From Bacillus sp. RO3 (GTDB lineage: Bacteria; Bacillota; Bacilli; Bacillales; Bacillaceae_B), in the NCBI RefSeq assembly GCF_012911895.1, contig NZ_JAAXCV010000030.1, forward strand, positions 248,001 through 312,000: 64,000 nucleotides of DNA, in the 5' to 3' direction. Below the pieces are notes generated by a model, which was not told the origin of the DNA, made no database searches, and saw only the letters and a program-made list of their open reading frames with translations. Each line of letters starts with the position of its first letter. Position 1 is the stretch's first letter. The position numbers and the translations under genes were made by a program. Positions 1 through 8,297 of this stretch are shown piece by piece.

Positions 1-292
1 GCATAATGCCTAAATGAGGGTATAAGCTTAGACAAACTATACTAGTTAGATGGAGTTTAGAAAGTTTGTAGAACATAATCACAAGTGGGAGACCTCTCAT
101 TTAAAAACCCTCTTCCTGCACTGCAAAGGAAGGAGGCTTTTTGGGTCCAAGTTTTTGGAATAAGGAAACACGGTTTGGATAATACTAATAATCACCAAAA
201 ATATTGACTCCATGTCAAAACCCCCTTCACATTGAAGGGGGCTCTTTTTTGTTTTACATTAAATTATCTCTTTCCTGAGAAGGAGAGAATTC
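1..292. other. Intergenic start of window with terminator hairpins
   Basis: I see no convincing gene in these bases. Two hairpins stand out. The first, about 106-146, pairs CCTCTTCCT with AGGAAGGAGG and is followed by CTTTTT, so it would stop plus-strand transcription coming from outside the window. The second, about 221-252, pairs CCCCCTTCA with TGAAGGGGG and is followed by a T run. It lies downstream of the minus-strand HTH gene and may act in both directions. Confidence 0.6.
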
Positions 293-526
293 TTATGGTG
301 CCTTAATATCAAAAAAGTCACTGGCCTTAACGTCAGGCTCAATCCTCCTTACGACCTCCATTACTTTTCTAATTGTTTTAGGTATTGGAAAATGACTAGG
401 GTCTTTGCACAATTTAATAATTGTACTTTCATTCACGCCAGATTCCTGAGAAAACTCTCTCTTTGTATACTCGTATTTTTCTAAGAATTTCCCTAAATTT
501 GTTAGCTCTCTATCCATTGCCTTCAC
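293..526 (-). CDS. Small helix-turn-helix (XRE-like) protein
   Basis: A 77-residue protein of unknown role. Residues about 12-50 read like a short Cro/XRE helix-turn-helix: a KFLEKYEYTKREFSQ stretch resembles helices 1-2 and ESGVNESTIIKL resembles a turn plus recognition helix. The C-terminus is acidic and short. No partner domain is visible. A second, decayed copy lies about 390 bases upstream on the same strand and keeps most of the same residues, so this looks like one member of a duplicated pair. The operator and targets cannot be read from sequence. It could also be a phage-type or toxin-antitoxin-type repressor, but no partner gene is beside it. Confidence 0.6.
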   Translation of the reverse strand: MKAMDRELTNLGKFLEKYEYTKREFSQESGVNESTIIKLCKDPSHFPIPKTIRKVMEVVRRIEPDVKASDFFDIKAP

Positions 527-918
527 CTCGAATATGTTTATCGGAATAGTTCGTTATTTTTAAATGGTTAAAACATCCCCTCTTTCTGGATATCTTTGTA
601 TTAAACATAGTAAATATAGATGTTTACTGTAGAGGACTGGAGGGAAAAGGATTGGTAAGATGCTGACTACAATGGAAAGCCCCCTTCACATTAAAGTGGG
701 TTCTTTTTTGTATATTCTGTTTGCTTGAAACATACACTTTATTGTTCAACCTCTTCGAAATGAAGAAAGACCTCTTATCTCCTGGAGAGGTCTTCCTTTG
801 TTCATAATGTGGGGACATGCTACATAGGATGTTTTGATAGGTTTTGAATGGCAGCAAGATATAACATTAAAAATCCCTTTCCAAATGGAAGGGGATTTTC
901 TAATTGATCTATCTCTCT
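527..918. other. Gene-poor stretch with three terminator-like hairpins
   Basis: No credible gene is visible; a possible 77-codon minus-strand frame (624-857) has no ribosome binding site and is interrupted by hairpins. Hairpins lie at about 679-714 (CCCCCTTCA...TAAAGTGGG then TTCTTTTTT, nearly the same sequence as the hairpin at 221-252), about 769-800 (AAGACCTCT...AGAGGTCTT) and about 870-902 (AAATCCC...GGGGATTT, correctly placed to terminate the decayed HTH copy on the minus strand). Confidence 0.5.
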
Positions 919-1170
919 TCAGATAAAGTAAGGCTTTTTTTCTGGCATCGTGGTATCAAAAAAATCACTGACCTGCGCTTCGGGTTCAATCCTACTTACG
1001 ACATCCATTACTCTTTTAATCGTTTTAGATCTAGGAAAATGACTTGGGTCTTTATACAATTGATTCATTGTACTTTCATTCACGCCAGATTCTATAGAAA
1101 ACTCTCTAATTGTTATATCATGTTTGTCTAAGAACTTCCCTAGTTTTGATATGATTCTACTCTTTCCCCC
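919..1170 (-). pseudogene. Decayed second copy of the small HTH gene
   Basis: Translating the minus strand from about 1152 to the TGA at 919-921 gives a protein clearly homologous to the 293-526 product. Shared stretches include KLGKFL, REFS, ESGVNEST, KDPSHFP and RIEP, and the segment ends in SDFFD. No ATG, GTG or TTG is found where the intact copy starts. In its place is a run of eight G followed by AAAG, which suggests start-codon loss or a slippage mutation in the G tract. I therefore call it a pseudogene, although initiation at a weak non-standard codon cannot be excluded. The body of the frame is open, so decay is recent. Confidence 0.65.
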
Positions 1171-1254
1171 CCCTTTACTTAAAGATACTTCTAGTTTAAT
1201 GTAGTTAAAAGCAAATAACTAAGCACTAGGAAGCTTTATTTTAAACAAAATCCT

Positions 1255-1875
1255 TTACGTTACAATACGTCCAAATGTCTTTTCCGTTAAATGAGTGGTA
1301 TTTGATGAAATGGAAATACATCTCAGAGAGTTTTTATCGTTAGGATTAAAAGAAAATACATGCAATTCACATTTAATTTCCATGTCTCCCCAAGCGATAA
1401 AAAGTTGGTCATTCAATCGAATTCCGACTCCCTGGTTGATCTGCTTTTCTCCCAAATACCAACTTAATGAATAGGTATCTATCTCTTTATGGATGTAAAC
1501 ATCCAAAGTGACCGAATCTTCTTCAGGTGCAAAATACCTGACAGTATATTTACCTTCAAGCTGTGGACTCCTATCACTTTTAATGGCTATACCTGAACCC
1601 AAGTAAGAATCGTTGATAGTAGTCCATAGTGCCGCCAACGAGCGCTGATCACCAATTGGTGTATAGATACATACTCCTATAATTGGTTGCTCTATCAAGT
1701 TCGAACAACTATTGAAAGTAGCCATTACAAGATGATTCCCTAGATCCGTCCCAACCCCATGTTTCATTTCAAGATAATCCTTCTTGTTTTTTAAATTACA
1801 GCGATAAGATTCCCCTTGTTTATTAATTGTAAGTGTGATGTCAGAACTCTCAAACGTTCCCCTAAATACGGTCAT
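1255..1875 (-). CDS. Unknown beta-rich protein with internal duplication
   Basis: I do not recognise this 206-residue protein. The start is placed at the ATG at 1873-1875 because GGGAGAGAACA precedes it; an upstream in-frame start has no such site. There is no signal peptide or membrane segment. The two halves look alike: residues about 5-90 and about 110-195 each have a GTF/GKY opening, a KDYLEMKHGVG or LSWYLGEKQINQGVG segment, a strand leading to an acidic turn, and a final (I/V)...D.(R/K)SL block. This suggests a lipocalin-like or sandwich fold made by duplication. It stands alone, upstream of and divergent from the tetR gene. Confidence 0.55.
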   Translation of the reverse strand: MTVFRGTFESSDITLTINKQGESYRCNLKNKKDYLEMKHGVGTDLGNHLVMATFNSCSNLIEQPIIGVCIYTPIGDQRSLAALWTTINDSYLGSGIAIKSDRSPQLEGKYTVRYFAPEEDSVTLDVYIHKEIDTYSLSWYLGEKQINQGVGIRLNDQLFIAWGDMEIKCELHVFSFNPNDKNSLRCISISSNTTHLTEKTFGRIVT

Positions 1876-1995
1876 TGTTCTCTCCCTTGTAACTAATTTA
1901 TACCACCATACCATTCAATATATGTTTGAAATATCCTTCTTTTCATTGGTGAGAGACAAAAACCCACCATTGAAAAATTATAAAAAATGAAGATA

Positions 1996-2046
1996 TTGAC
2001 AATTTTATATTAGCAAGCTATTATTTACCTACCAGTAAGTAAATAA
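1996..2046 (+). promoter_or_regulatory. tetR promoter with overlapping palindromic operator
   Basis: TTGACA at 1996-2001 and TATTAT at 2019-2024 are separated by 17 bases, a near-ideal vegetative promoter. The palindrome at 2021-2046 has outer arms TTATTTAC and GTAAATAA and inner arms TAC and GTA; 22 of 26 positions are symmetric. It covers the -10 box and the likely start point. This placement fits autorepression by the TetR-family protein encoded just downstream; the assignment is inference. Confidence 0.75.
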
Positions 2047-2062
2047 CGAAAGGACGTCCATT

Positions 2063-2629
2063 ATGTCAGAAAAATATACAAATATTCTCAATACTTCCTA
2101 TCGGCTATTTGCTGAGAAAGGATTCGATCAAACAAGCATGTCTCTTATTGCGAAAGAAATAGGGATAACGAAGCCCGCCATTTATTATTATTTCAGCTCA
2201 AAGGAAAAACTCATTCAAACACTATTTGATTACATCATTGAAGAAATAAAATTCACCAACTTTTTCAATCATCAGGAATACACGAGAGAGAACTTCCTGA
2301 CCAAGCTCACAGAAGATGGTGTGAGCATGATGAACAAACAACTCCAAGATCCCTATTACAACAAGATCATGAACGAGTATTATGTGTTGAGCACTCGGAA
2401 TTCTTATTACGCTCAGGCACTAAAGAAGGTATTAGATGAATTCCTGAATGGATTCGTGGCTCTCTTACAATTAGCACGTGATTATGAATTACTTTCGGGG
2501 CTTGAGATTCAAACGAAGGCGGAATTTTTGACCATCATAGTGGACGGATTAGACCAGTATTCAAACGAAGAGTATTCCTTTAATCCTACTGCAATTTGGG
2601 CTTTCTCTGTAAAAAGTATTTTTCAATGA
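2063..2629 (+). CDS. TetR/AcrR-family transcriptional repressor
   Basis: This is a 188-residue TetR-type regulator. The N-terminal helix-turn-helix (residues about 5-55) has the family pattern: LFAEKGFDQTSM, then IAKEIGITKPAIYYYF, then SSKEKLI. The rest is a helical ligand/dimer domain with no family-specific signature I can name. AAAGGACG precedes the ATG. A strong palindrome over its own promoter suggests autoregulation. The next gene, a multi-pass membrane protein, begins about 10 bases downstream, so it is probably the regulated partner and could handle or sense a membrane-active compound. The ligand is unknown. Confidence 0.85.
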   Translation: MSEKYTNILNTSYRLFAEKGFDQTSMSLIAKEIGITKPAIYYYFSSKEKLIQTLFDYIIEEIKFTNFFNHQEYTRENFLTKLTEDGVSMMNKQLQDPYYNKIMNEYYVLSTRNSYYAQALKKVLDEFLNGFVALLQLARDYELLSGLEIQTKAEFLTIIVDGLDQYSNEEYSFNPTAIWAFSVKSIFQ

Positions 2630-2640
2630 GGTGAATGGAA

Positions 2641-3711
2641 ATGGAGGAATCAGCAAAACGAATCATTGGCTTCGATATGGCTCGTGCCTTAGCCATATTA
2701 GGAATGGTGATCGTCAATTATAAGATATCAATGAATGCAGAAGAAAATGGGCCGGAATGGTTAAAGACCATGACTGGTTTACTTGAAGGCCGTGCATCGG
2801 CCATTTTCGTGATACTTGCAGGAATCGGTATATCTTTGATGACTAAGAAAGCACGGATGAGTGGTACTCCCTCTAAGAAATATCGGAAGATGATATGGAG
2901 ACGTTCATTGTTTTTATTCGTTCTCGGGATGATTCTGTTTCTCATGCACTGGAGCGCGGACATCCTTCATTATTATGCCTTTTATATGTTCATTGCTTAC
3001 TTCTTCATTGTGGCGTCCTCCAGACAATTAATTATCGCCGCAGTTGGGATCGTTCTGACCTCACAGATTTCTCAACTTCTTTTAAACTATGAATATGGTT
3101 GGGATACGACGTTTAAATACTACGAGACGTTTTGGACTTGGAAAGGATTCATCAGTAACCTGTTCTTTAACGGGTACCACCCCATTTTCCCCTGGGTTGC
3201 CTTTCTGTTGTTTGGAATGTGGTTGGGAAGGGTCAATGTTCAAAACTCTACACTTCGGAAAAAAATGATGTCTATATCACTCATCGCGTTTCTCTTAACA
3301 GAAGCTGCTTCCTATACTCTTATCAAACTGTCTGAACCGGCAGTGGGACTTGAGATTGCGTATTATTTATTCGATACGAAACCGATGCCTCCGACCCTGC
3401 TATATATGATCTCCAGCACAAGTACTGCGATCATCGTAATCCTTCTATGTGTTATGATTTCTGAAAAATGGAGAGAAACAGCCGTCATTCAAGCATTTGT
3501 GTACACGGGCCAGCTTGCCCTTACCCTCTATATTGCACATTTTCTCGTCCTGGCTGTTTTCTTTATGTTTGGAGGACTGGCAGAGAACACCTTACCACTC
3601 GCTGTAACCACTGCGTTGATATTCTTTCTATTTTCTACAGTCATTTCAACTTGGTGGAGAAAAAGTTTTAAGAGGGGACCTATTGAAGCAATGATGAGAA
3701 AAGTAAGTTGA
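2641..3711 (+). CDS. DUF418/YeiB-like multi-pass membrane protein
   Basis: A membrane protein of about 356 residues with roughly eight to ten hydrophobic segments. The N-terminal IIGFDMARALAILGMVIVNY segment, followed by a glycine-rich FVILAGIGISLM helix, is typical of the YeiB/DUF418 and DUF1624 acyltransferase-like membrane families. The C-terminus has a GQLALTLYIAHF helix, also typical of the group. I prefer the ATG at 2641 because GAGGTG sits seven bases before it; the ATG at 2635 is too close to that site. It follows tetR with 11 bases between them, so the two are probably one operon. The substrate is unknown; a role in envelope modification or export is inference. Confidence 0.7.
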   Translation: MEESAKRIIGFDMARALAILGMVIVNYKISMNAEENGPEWLKTMTGLLEGRASAIFVILAGIGISLMTKKARMSGTPSKKYRKMIWRRSLFLFVLGMILFLMHWSADILHYYAFYMFIAYFFIVASSRQLIIAAVGIVLTSQISQLLLNYEYGWDTTFKYYETFWTWKGFISNLFFNGYHPIFPWVAFLLFGMWLGRVNVQNSTLRKKMMSISLIAFLLTEAASYTLIKLSEPAVGLEIAYYLFDTKPMPPTLLYMISSTSTAIIVILLCVMISEKWRETAVIQAFVYTGQLALTLYIAHFLVLAVFFMFGGLAENTLPLAVTTALIFFLFSTVISTWWRKSFKRGPIEAMMRKVS

Positions 3712-3735
3712 TAAGACAATTATCTCTTTTAAAGT

Positions 3736-4650
3736 AAGGAAAGGTGTGACTTTGAGCTCGTTACTTTAGATTATAGAGATATTATTATTGATAAATCTCC
3801 CGGATAATAGACGTTGTCTTATAAGATTTTCAAACTCGAGGCACCTGTTGATGAGTTAGGAACATCCATTTTGAAGCCTGTAAAAATGGAGTTTATAAAT
3901 GAAATCTCCGGGAGCAAACTTCAAAGCCTAAGGTCTGCACAATTCGTTACACTTGAAGGCGAAGAATCCATACTCTTCACAGCTGAAGGGCACCGTGTCG
4001 GAGATGATAACGCCATAAGTCTATATAAGGCATCTTTTGCAGATTCCACTCAATTAAAGGCTGTACCTGTCAGCACCACAAAGTATTTTTCATATCTTCC
4101 CCTTCAACTCACGGATAAAAGAATCGCCTGGTTGGATTATGATGGTGACAGATATGAATGATTCGGGGCTTCACAGGAAGCATCCGCTATCTCGAAGAGC
4201 ACTGAATGGTCAGAGCGTAGTGTAAAAGAAGCTGTTAACAATGCCATTCTAATGCTGTTCAGCAGTTTAATAACCATTTTGGTTTCGTTTTATTGGGTTC
4301 TGCCATCCCTTTTCATACTCATTCTCCTCTATATGTTTAAACCGAACATATTTGAAAAGGAAGAAATCAATTGGGTTGAATACACCTGCATCATTGTATT
4401 TTTAGTCATGCCTATCACCTTCATTACGAAAGCCATGGGAGATTACTATTACTCCTCTGCTCCTGGTTACCTAATATTTTCTGGAAGTGAATATGTACTA
4501 TTAATCGTTATCAGCGTCATTTCTTCCTTCCTCTGGAAAATGGGGAGAGATCCTGACTGGGGCACATTTGGAGGCGTATTTTATTTCATCGGCATTTACA
4601 TCCTTCTTTATGCAGCTTCTATCGGACCTTACATATTTAAATTATTTTAA
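3736..4650 (+). pseudogene. Decayed gene for a C-terminal membrane protein
   Basis: One plus-strand frame carries coherent protein from about 3736 to the TAA at 4650 but is broken by TAA and TAG side by side at 3805-3810 and by TGA at 4159-4161. Before the last stop is a soluble, beta-rich segment (KIFKLEAPVDELGTSIL and later RIAWLDYDGDRYE). After it comes a charged linker and at least three hydrophobic helices (residues from LITILVSFYWVLPS to the end), including a GRDPDWG loop. The frame is unchanged across every stop, so these look like point mutations, not frameshifts. No start codon with a ribosome binding site was found. Function unknown. A downstream piece could still be translated from 4252, but no good site precedes it. 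Confidence 0.65.
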
Positions 4651-4693
4651 CGTATTGAATAAAGGAGAGAAAACGCTCGTTCATTTAGTACCG

Positions 4694-4741
4694 ACCCCCG
4701 AAAGTTAGAGTGAAAAACTAACTTTTGGGGGTGTTTTTTTT
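4694..4741 (+). terminator. Rho-independent terminator
   Basis: ACCCCCgAAAGTTAG pairs with CTAACTTTtGGGGGT and is followed by eight T. It separates the decayed plus-strand gene from the convergent PAP2 gene. Confidence 0.85.
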
Positions 4742-4760
4742 GCTATTACTTCACTATGTC

Positions 4761-5411
4761 CTAGTTTCTTCTTTTATAAAAATATGCATAGATGACAATG
4801 CAAAGCGTCAACCATGCTCCTCCTGCAGTGAAACCGCCCAATATGTCACTTGGATAGTGCACCCCTAAATACACTCTGCTTATCCCAATGAGAAAGACCA
4901 TCACACCAACCACTAGGACACTTCCCCACTTATAACGTTTATAGTCCAACGCACGGAACAATATGAACGCCAGGGTCCCATAGAAAATAAACGAGCTCAT
5001 GGAATGACCGCTTGGGAAACTATAGCCCCCTTGTTCGATAAGGGCCTCGATATCCGGGCGCTCCCTTTTAAAGATCCATTTCAAGAGCCAATTAAATCCA
5101 GCTCCAGTAGTAATGGTTATGACTACAAAGAAAGCAAGGGGGTATTTCTTTAAAATTAATAGAATGGCAACGACGATGATGGTGAAAATGGAAATCCCCA
5201 TCACCCCTCCCAAAAAGGTGATCGATGTCATAAAAGTCGTTAGACTAGGGGAAATACTCCCCCTCACAATCTCAAATACACCATTATCAAATTGTTCAAT
5301 TTCATTTTCCTGCAATTCATCGACAATGCTTACAAATCCCCATGTAAATGCGAACAGGCAAGCGAGAGCGAGTCCAATAAATACTCCTTGCTTAATTTGT
5401 TTCTCCTCCAA
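4761..5411 (-). CDS. PAP2-family membrane phosphatase
   Basis: A 216-residue, six-helix PAP2 phosphatase. The three signature motifs are visible: K..(I/F)KRERP at about 115-123, YSFPSGHS near 131-138, and SR(V)YLGVHYPSD near 174-186, supplying the nucleophilic and general-acid histidines. Such enzymes remove phosphate from phosphatidylglycerol phosphate, undecaprenyl diphosphate or related lipids at the outer membrane face. It resembles B. subtilis YodM in size and type, but here it lies beside ku and not in the yod cluster, which has no PAP2 gene in this window. The start is probably TTG at 5411 with GAGAGGG upstream. The exact lipid substrate cannot be told from sequence. Confidence 0.85.
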   Translation of the reverse strand: MEEKQIKQGVFIGLALACLFAFTWGFVSIVDELQENEIEQFDNGVFEIVRGSISPSLTTFMTSITFLGGVMGISIFTIIVVAILLILKKYPLAFFVVITITTGAGFNWLLKWIFKRERPDIEALIEQGGYSFPSGHSMSSFIFYGTLAFILFRALDYKRYKWGSVLVVGVMVFLIGISRVYLGVHYPSDILGGFTAGGAWLTLCIVIYAYFYKRRN

Positions 5412-5444
5412 AACGAGTCCCTCTCTTTACACACGACTTTCGAT

Positions 5445-6272
5445 CTATTGGGCTTTTTTCTTTGAAGTCGCTTTCTTTTTCGTGGTCTTGGCCTTATTGG
5501 GCTTTGACGAATCAATCGAAGCTTGAAGTGCGGCCATTAAGTCTGTCACATTCTCTTTAGGCTCTTTTTCTTTGGCTGTGACGATCTTTTCCCCGGTCTG
5601 CTTAGATTCGATTAATTGACTTAAGCGTTCACGATACAGGTCTTTATATTTCTGTGGTTGAAAATCCGTAGTCAGTTGTTCAATTAACATCGTAGCTGTT
5701 TCGAGTTCTTTATCTGTTATCTCATCTTCTTCAGGGACGTTTGGAACATCCCCTGTGCCTCTGACTTCATCTGGATAGTGAATGGTCTCCATTACGAGGG
5801 TATTTTCATACACTCTGACAATCGATAACTGTTCCTTCGACCTCATGGTGATTTTGGCAATCCCTACCTTCCCAGATTCCTGAAGAGCCTTTCTTAACAA
5901 GGAATAGGCTTTCTTCCCACCATCATTTGGTGAAACATAATAAGTCCGTTCAAAGAAAATCGGATCGATTTCTTCCATTTTTATGAAGTCTACAATCTCT
6001 ACTGCTTTGTCACCGTTCTCTTCCTTCAGTTCCTTTAATTCCTCTTCTTGAAGTACGACAAATTTACCTTTGGTCACTTCATATCCTTTCACGATGTCAT
6101 GATGGTCTATTTCTTTTTCACATGCAGGACACACTTTCTCATATTTAATCGGTGTATGGCATTCTTTATGAAGTGATCGGAGCTTAATATCCCGATCTTC
6201 AGTGGCCGAATGAAGTTTGATGGGGATGTTCACCAAGCCGAAACTAATAGAGCCTTTCCAAATCGTATGCAT
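5445..6272 (-). CDS. ku: Ku, DNA end-binding protein of NHEJ
   Basis: A 275-residue bacterial Ku. It opens with MHTIWKGSISFGLVNIPI, the near-invariant Ku start, followed by the HKECHTPIKY and CP.CEKEI segment. Ku forms a homodimeric ring on double-strand DNA ends and recruits LigD. The C-terminus is a lysine-rich tail (KAKTTKKKATSKKK) of the kind that adds DNA contact. The ATG at 6270-6272 has GGGAGGG nine bases upstream; a longer start lacks support. It is divergent from ligD, with about 135 bases between the starts. This is the same gene pair as B. subtilis ykoV/ykoU, which acts in spores. Confidence 0.96.
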   Translation of the reverse strand: MHTIWKGSISFGLVNIPIKLHSATEDRDIKLRSLHKECHTPIKYEKVCPACEKEIDHHDIVKGYEVTKGKFVVLQEEELKELKEENGDKAVEIVDFIKMEEIDPIFFERTYYVSPNDGGKKAYSLLRKALQESGKVGIAKITMRSKEQLSIVRVYENTLVMETIHYPDEVRGTGDVPNVPEEDEITDKELETATMLIEQLTTDFQPQKYKDLYRERLSQLIESKQTGEKIVTAKEKEPKENVTDLMAALQASIDSSKPNKAKTTKKKATSKKKAQ

Positions 6273-6407
6273 ATATAAATACCCTCCCTCACATAAACTA
6301 ATCACTTATCTTTAGCATTTAGTTGTCAAACACTCTTCATCCCCTAAAACATCTGGAAATAAATCCATTCATATGTGGTCACACTAGTAGAAAAAAGGGG
6401 TACAGTC

Positions 6408-8267
6408 ATGAAACCTATGCTTCCTACTCTACACGAAGTACTTCCTGACAATGGGGATTGGCTTTATGAAGTGAAATATGATGGATTTCGAGGGGTTCTT
6501 TCCATTCTTTCTCATGAGCGTATAAGCCTTCAAAGTCGCAACGGCAAGGAATTGCTTCCACATTTTCCGGAAATTGACGAACAGATCAAATCTTTACTGA
6601 AAGGAACGAACCTCCCTGTCCCTATCGTACTTGATGGTGAGGTTACTTTATTACGTTCAGCCAACAGCAGTGAATTTTTTGAATTGCAAGTAAGGGGAAG
6701 AATGCGTAAAGAAGAGAAAATCAATGATGCAGCAGCACGAAGACCAGTTACGTTCCTCGCCTTTGATTTACTCCAATACATGGATCATACGTTGGTGGAC
6801 GAGCCTTACTATATGAGAAAAGAAAAGCTAAAAGAATTATTCACCCTTCTTCAAATGCCTCTGGAACCATCCCCTGATCTTCCATTTTCCCTGCAGATGG
6901 TTCCGTGTTACAAAGATAAGGGGGAACTATGGAAATTAGTAGAGAATGAAGAGGGTGAAGGTGTTGTCGCGAAGCGCAAGATGAGTAAGTGGGAAAAAGG
7001 AAAACGAAGTACGAATTGGATAAAAAGAAAAAATTGGAAAAAATGCAAGTGTTTTATCACTTCTCTTGATGAAAATAATGATTACTTTCATATTGGGGTA
7101 TATGAAAAAGATGCCATACGTCCTATTGGTTCATTTCACTTTGGGCTTTCCCCAGAAGAAAAAAAAACGTTGAAAGCATCAATCAAAATGAATTTTACAA
7201 GCAAAGAAAACTCCATGTATTTCATTGATCCAGCGATCACTGTGGAAATAGTGTATTTAAATTGGTATGATGATCAACTCCGTGAACCTCATTTTCACCA
7301 ATTTCTGTTTTCCACTTCCCCTGAAGCCTGCACTTTTGAGCAATTCATGATGGATGAAGGGTCCCTTCCCAATGATGTAGAAATCACTCATTCAAACAAA
7401 AAATTGTTTAAAAAAGTGTCGATGACCAAGCTTGACTATATTCGTTATCTTCGCAAAATGTCAGTGGTTTTCCTGCCATTTTTAAAGGATCGCCCCTTAA
7501 CGTGTATTCGTTTTCCCCACGGGATATTTGGTGAGTCCTTTTACCAAAAAAACACACCTGATTATGCTCCTTCATTTGTTGAGACGTTTCAATTGGAAGG
7601 AATTCATTATACCCTATGCAACAATCTTAAAACCCTCATTTGGCTTGGAAATCAATTGGCGTTAGAATTTCACATTCCCTCGCAAAAAGCGGAAGAGGAA
7701 TACGTCAATGAAGTAGTCTTCGACCTTGATCCACCAAGCAGAGATCAATTTGGTCTTGCTGTTAAAGCTGCCGGCATGATGAAAGGACTATTCGACCGGT
7801 TGGGCCTGCACAGTTTTGTCAAAACCTCAGGGAACAAAGGGCTTCAGGTATATATCCCTCTTCCAATCGGCTATACATGGAAGGAAACGGGCTTGTTCAC
7901 TGAATTTATAGCTCGTTACCTTGTTACCAATAACCCTGATGACTTTACAATCGAACGATTAAAGAAGAATCGGGGAGGAAAGCTGTACGTGGACTATATT
8001 CAGCACGGAGAAGGCAAGACCATCATTGCTCCTTATTCTTTAAGAGGAAATGAGGAGGCTTTAGTTGCCACACCTCTTTGGTGGTACGAAGTGAATGACG
8101 ACCTTCATCCAGAACAGTTCACCATCGAAGTAGTGATGCGAAGGTTCAGGGAAATGGGTTGTCCATTTACGGGTTACAATACAGTGAAAGAGCTTCAGCC
8201 TTTTGAACAAGTGATTCACTTTCTAAAGAACTCAGACCATGAAAAAGAGGGCCTCCCAAAAGAGTAA
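6408..8267 (+). CDS. ligD: ATP-dependent DNA ligase/polymerase LigD
   Basis: A 619-residue two-domain NHEJ enzyme. The ligase domain is N-terminal, with the AMP-accepting lysine in EVKYDGFRG (Lys23), followed by an OB-type segment. The C-terminal half is the primase-like polymerase domain, with the metal-binding pair in FDLDPP (Asp439 and Asp441) and the SGNKGLQVYIPL motif. No phosphoesterase domain is present, which is normal for Bacillus LigD (about 611 residues). The ATG at 6408 has AAAAGGGG eight bases before it. Together with Ku it repairs double-strand breaks without a template, in Bacillus mainly in spores. The stop lies inside the terminator stem downstream. Confidence 0.96.
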   Translation: MKPMLPTLHEVLPDNGDWLYEVKYDGFRGVLSILSHERISLQSRNGKELLPHFPEIDEQIKSLLKGTNLPVPIVLDGEVTLLRSANSSEFFELQVRGRMRKEEKINDAAARRPVTFLAFDLLQYMDHTLVDEPYYMRKEKLKELFTLLQMPLEPSPDLPFSLQMVPCYKDKGELWKLVENEEGEGVVAKRKMSKWEKGKRSTNWIKRKNWKKCKCFITSLDENNDYFHIGVYEKDAIRPIGSFHFGLSPEEKKTLKASIKMNFTSKENSMYFIDPAITVEIVYLNWYDDQLREPHFHQFLFSTSPEACTFEQFMMDEGSLPNDVEITHSNKKLFKKVSMTKLDYIRYLRKMSVVFLPFLKDRPLTCIRFPHGIFGESFYQKNTPDYAPSFVETFQLEGIHYTLCNNLKTLIWLGNQLALEFHIPSQKAEEEYVNEVVFDLDPPSRDQFGLAVKAAGMMKGLFDRLGLHSFVKTSGNKGLQVYIPLPIGYTWKETGLFTEFIARYLVTNNPDDFTIERLKKNRGGKLYVDYIQHGEGKTIIAPYSLRGNEEALVATPLWWYEVNDDLHPEQFTIEVVMRRFREMGCPFTGYNTVKELQPFEQVIHFLKNSDHEKEGLPKE

Positions 8268-8290
8268 CTTTGGGAGACCCTCTCACTTTC
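8242..8290. terminator. Bidirectional terminator between ligD and dapF
   Basis: GAGGGcCTCCCAAA pairs with TTTGGGAGaCCCTC. An A run precedes it and a T-rich stretch follows. The ligD stop codon is inside the structure. The two genes converge here. Confidence 0.8.
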
Positions 8291-8297
8291 AAATATG

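Noticed and set aside
624-857. A 77-codon minus-strand frame
   Set aside because: No ribosome binding site, poor composition, and it covers two terminator hairpins.
904-1131. A 75-codon plus-strand frame over the decayed HTH copy
   Set aside because: It is antisense to sequence with clear homology to the HTH protein on the other strand.
6273-6407. Sigma-G promoters in the ku-ligD gap
   Set aside because: CACACTA-like -10 elements occur, but no -35 element lies at proper spacing.
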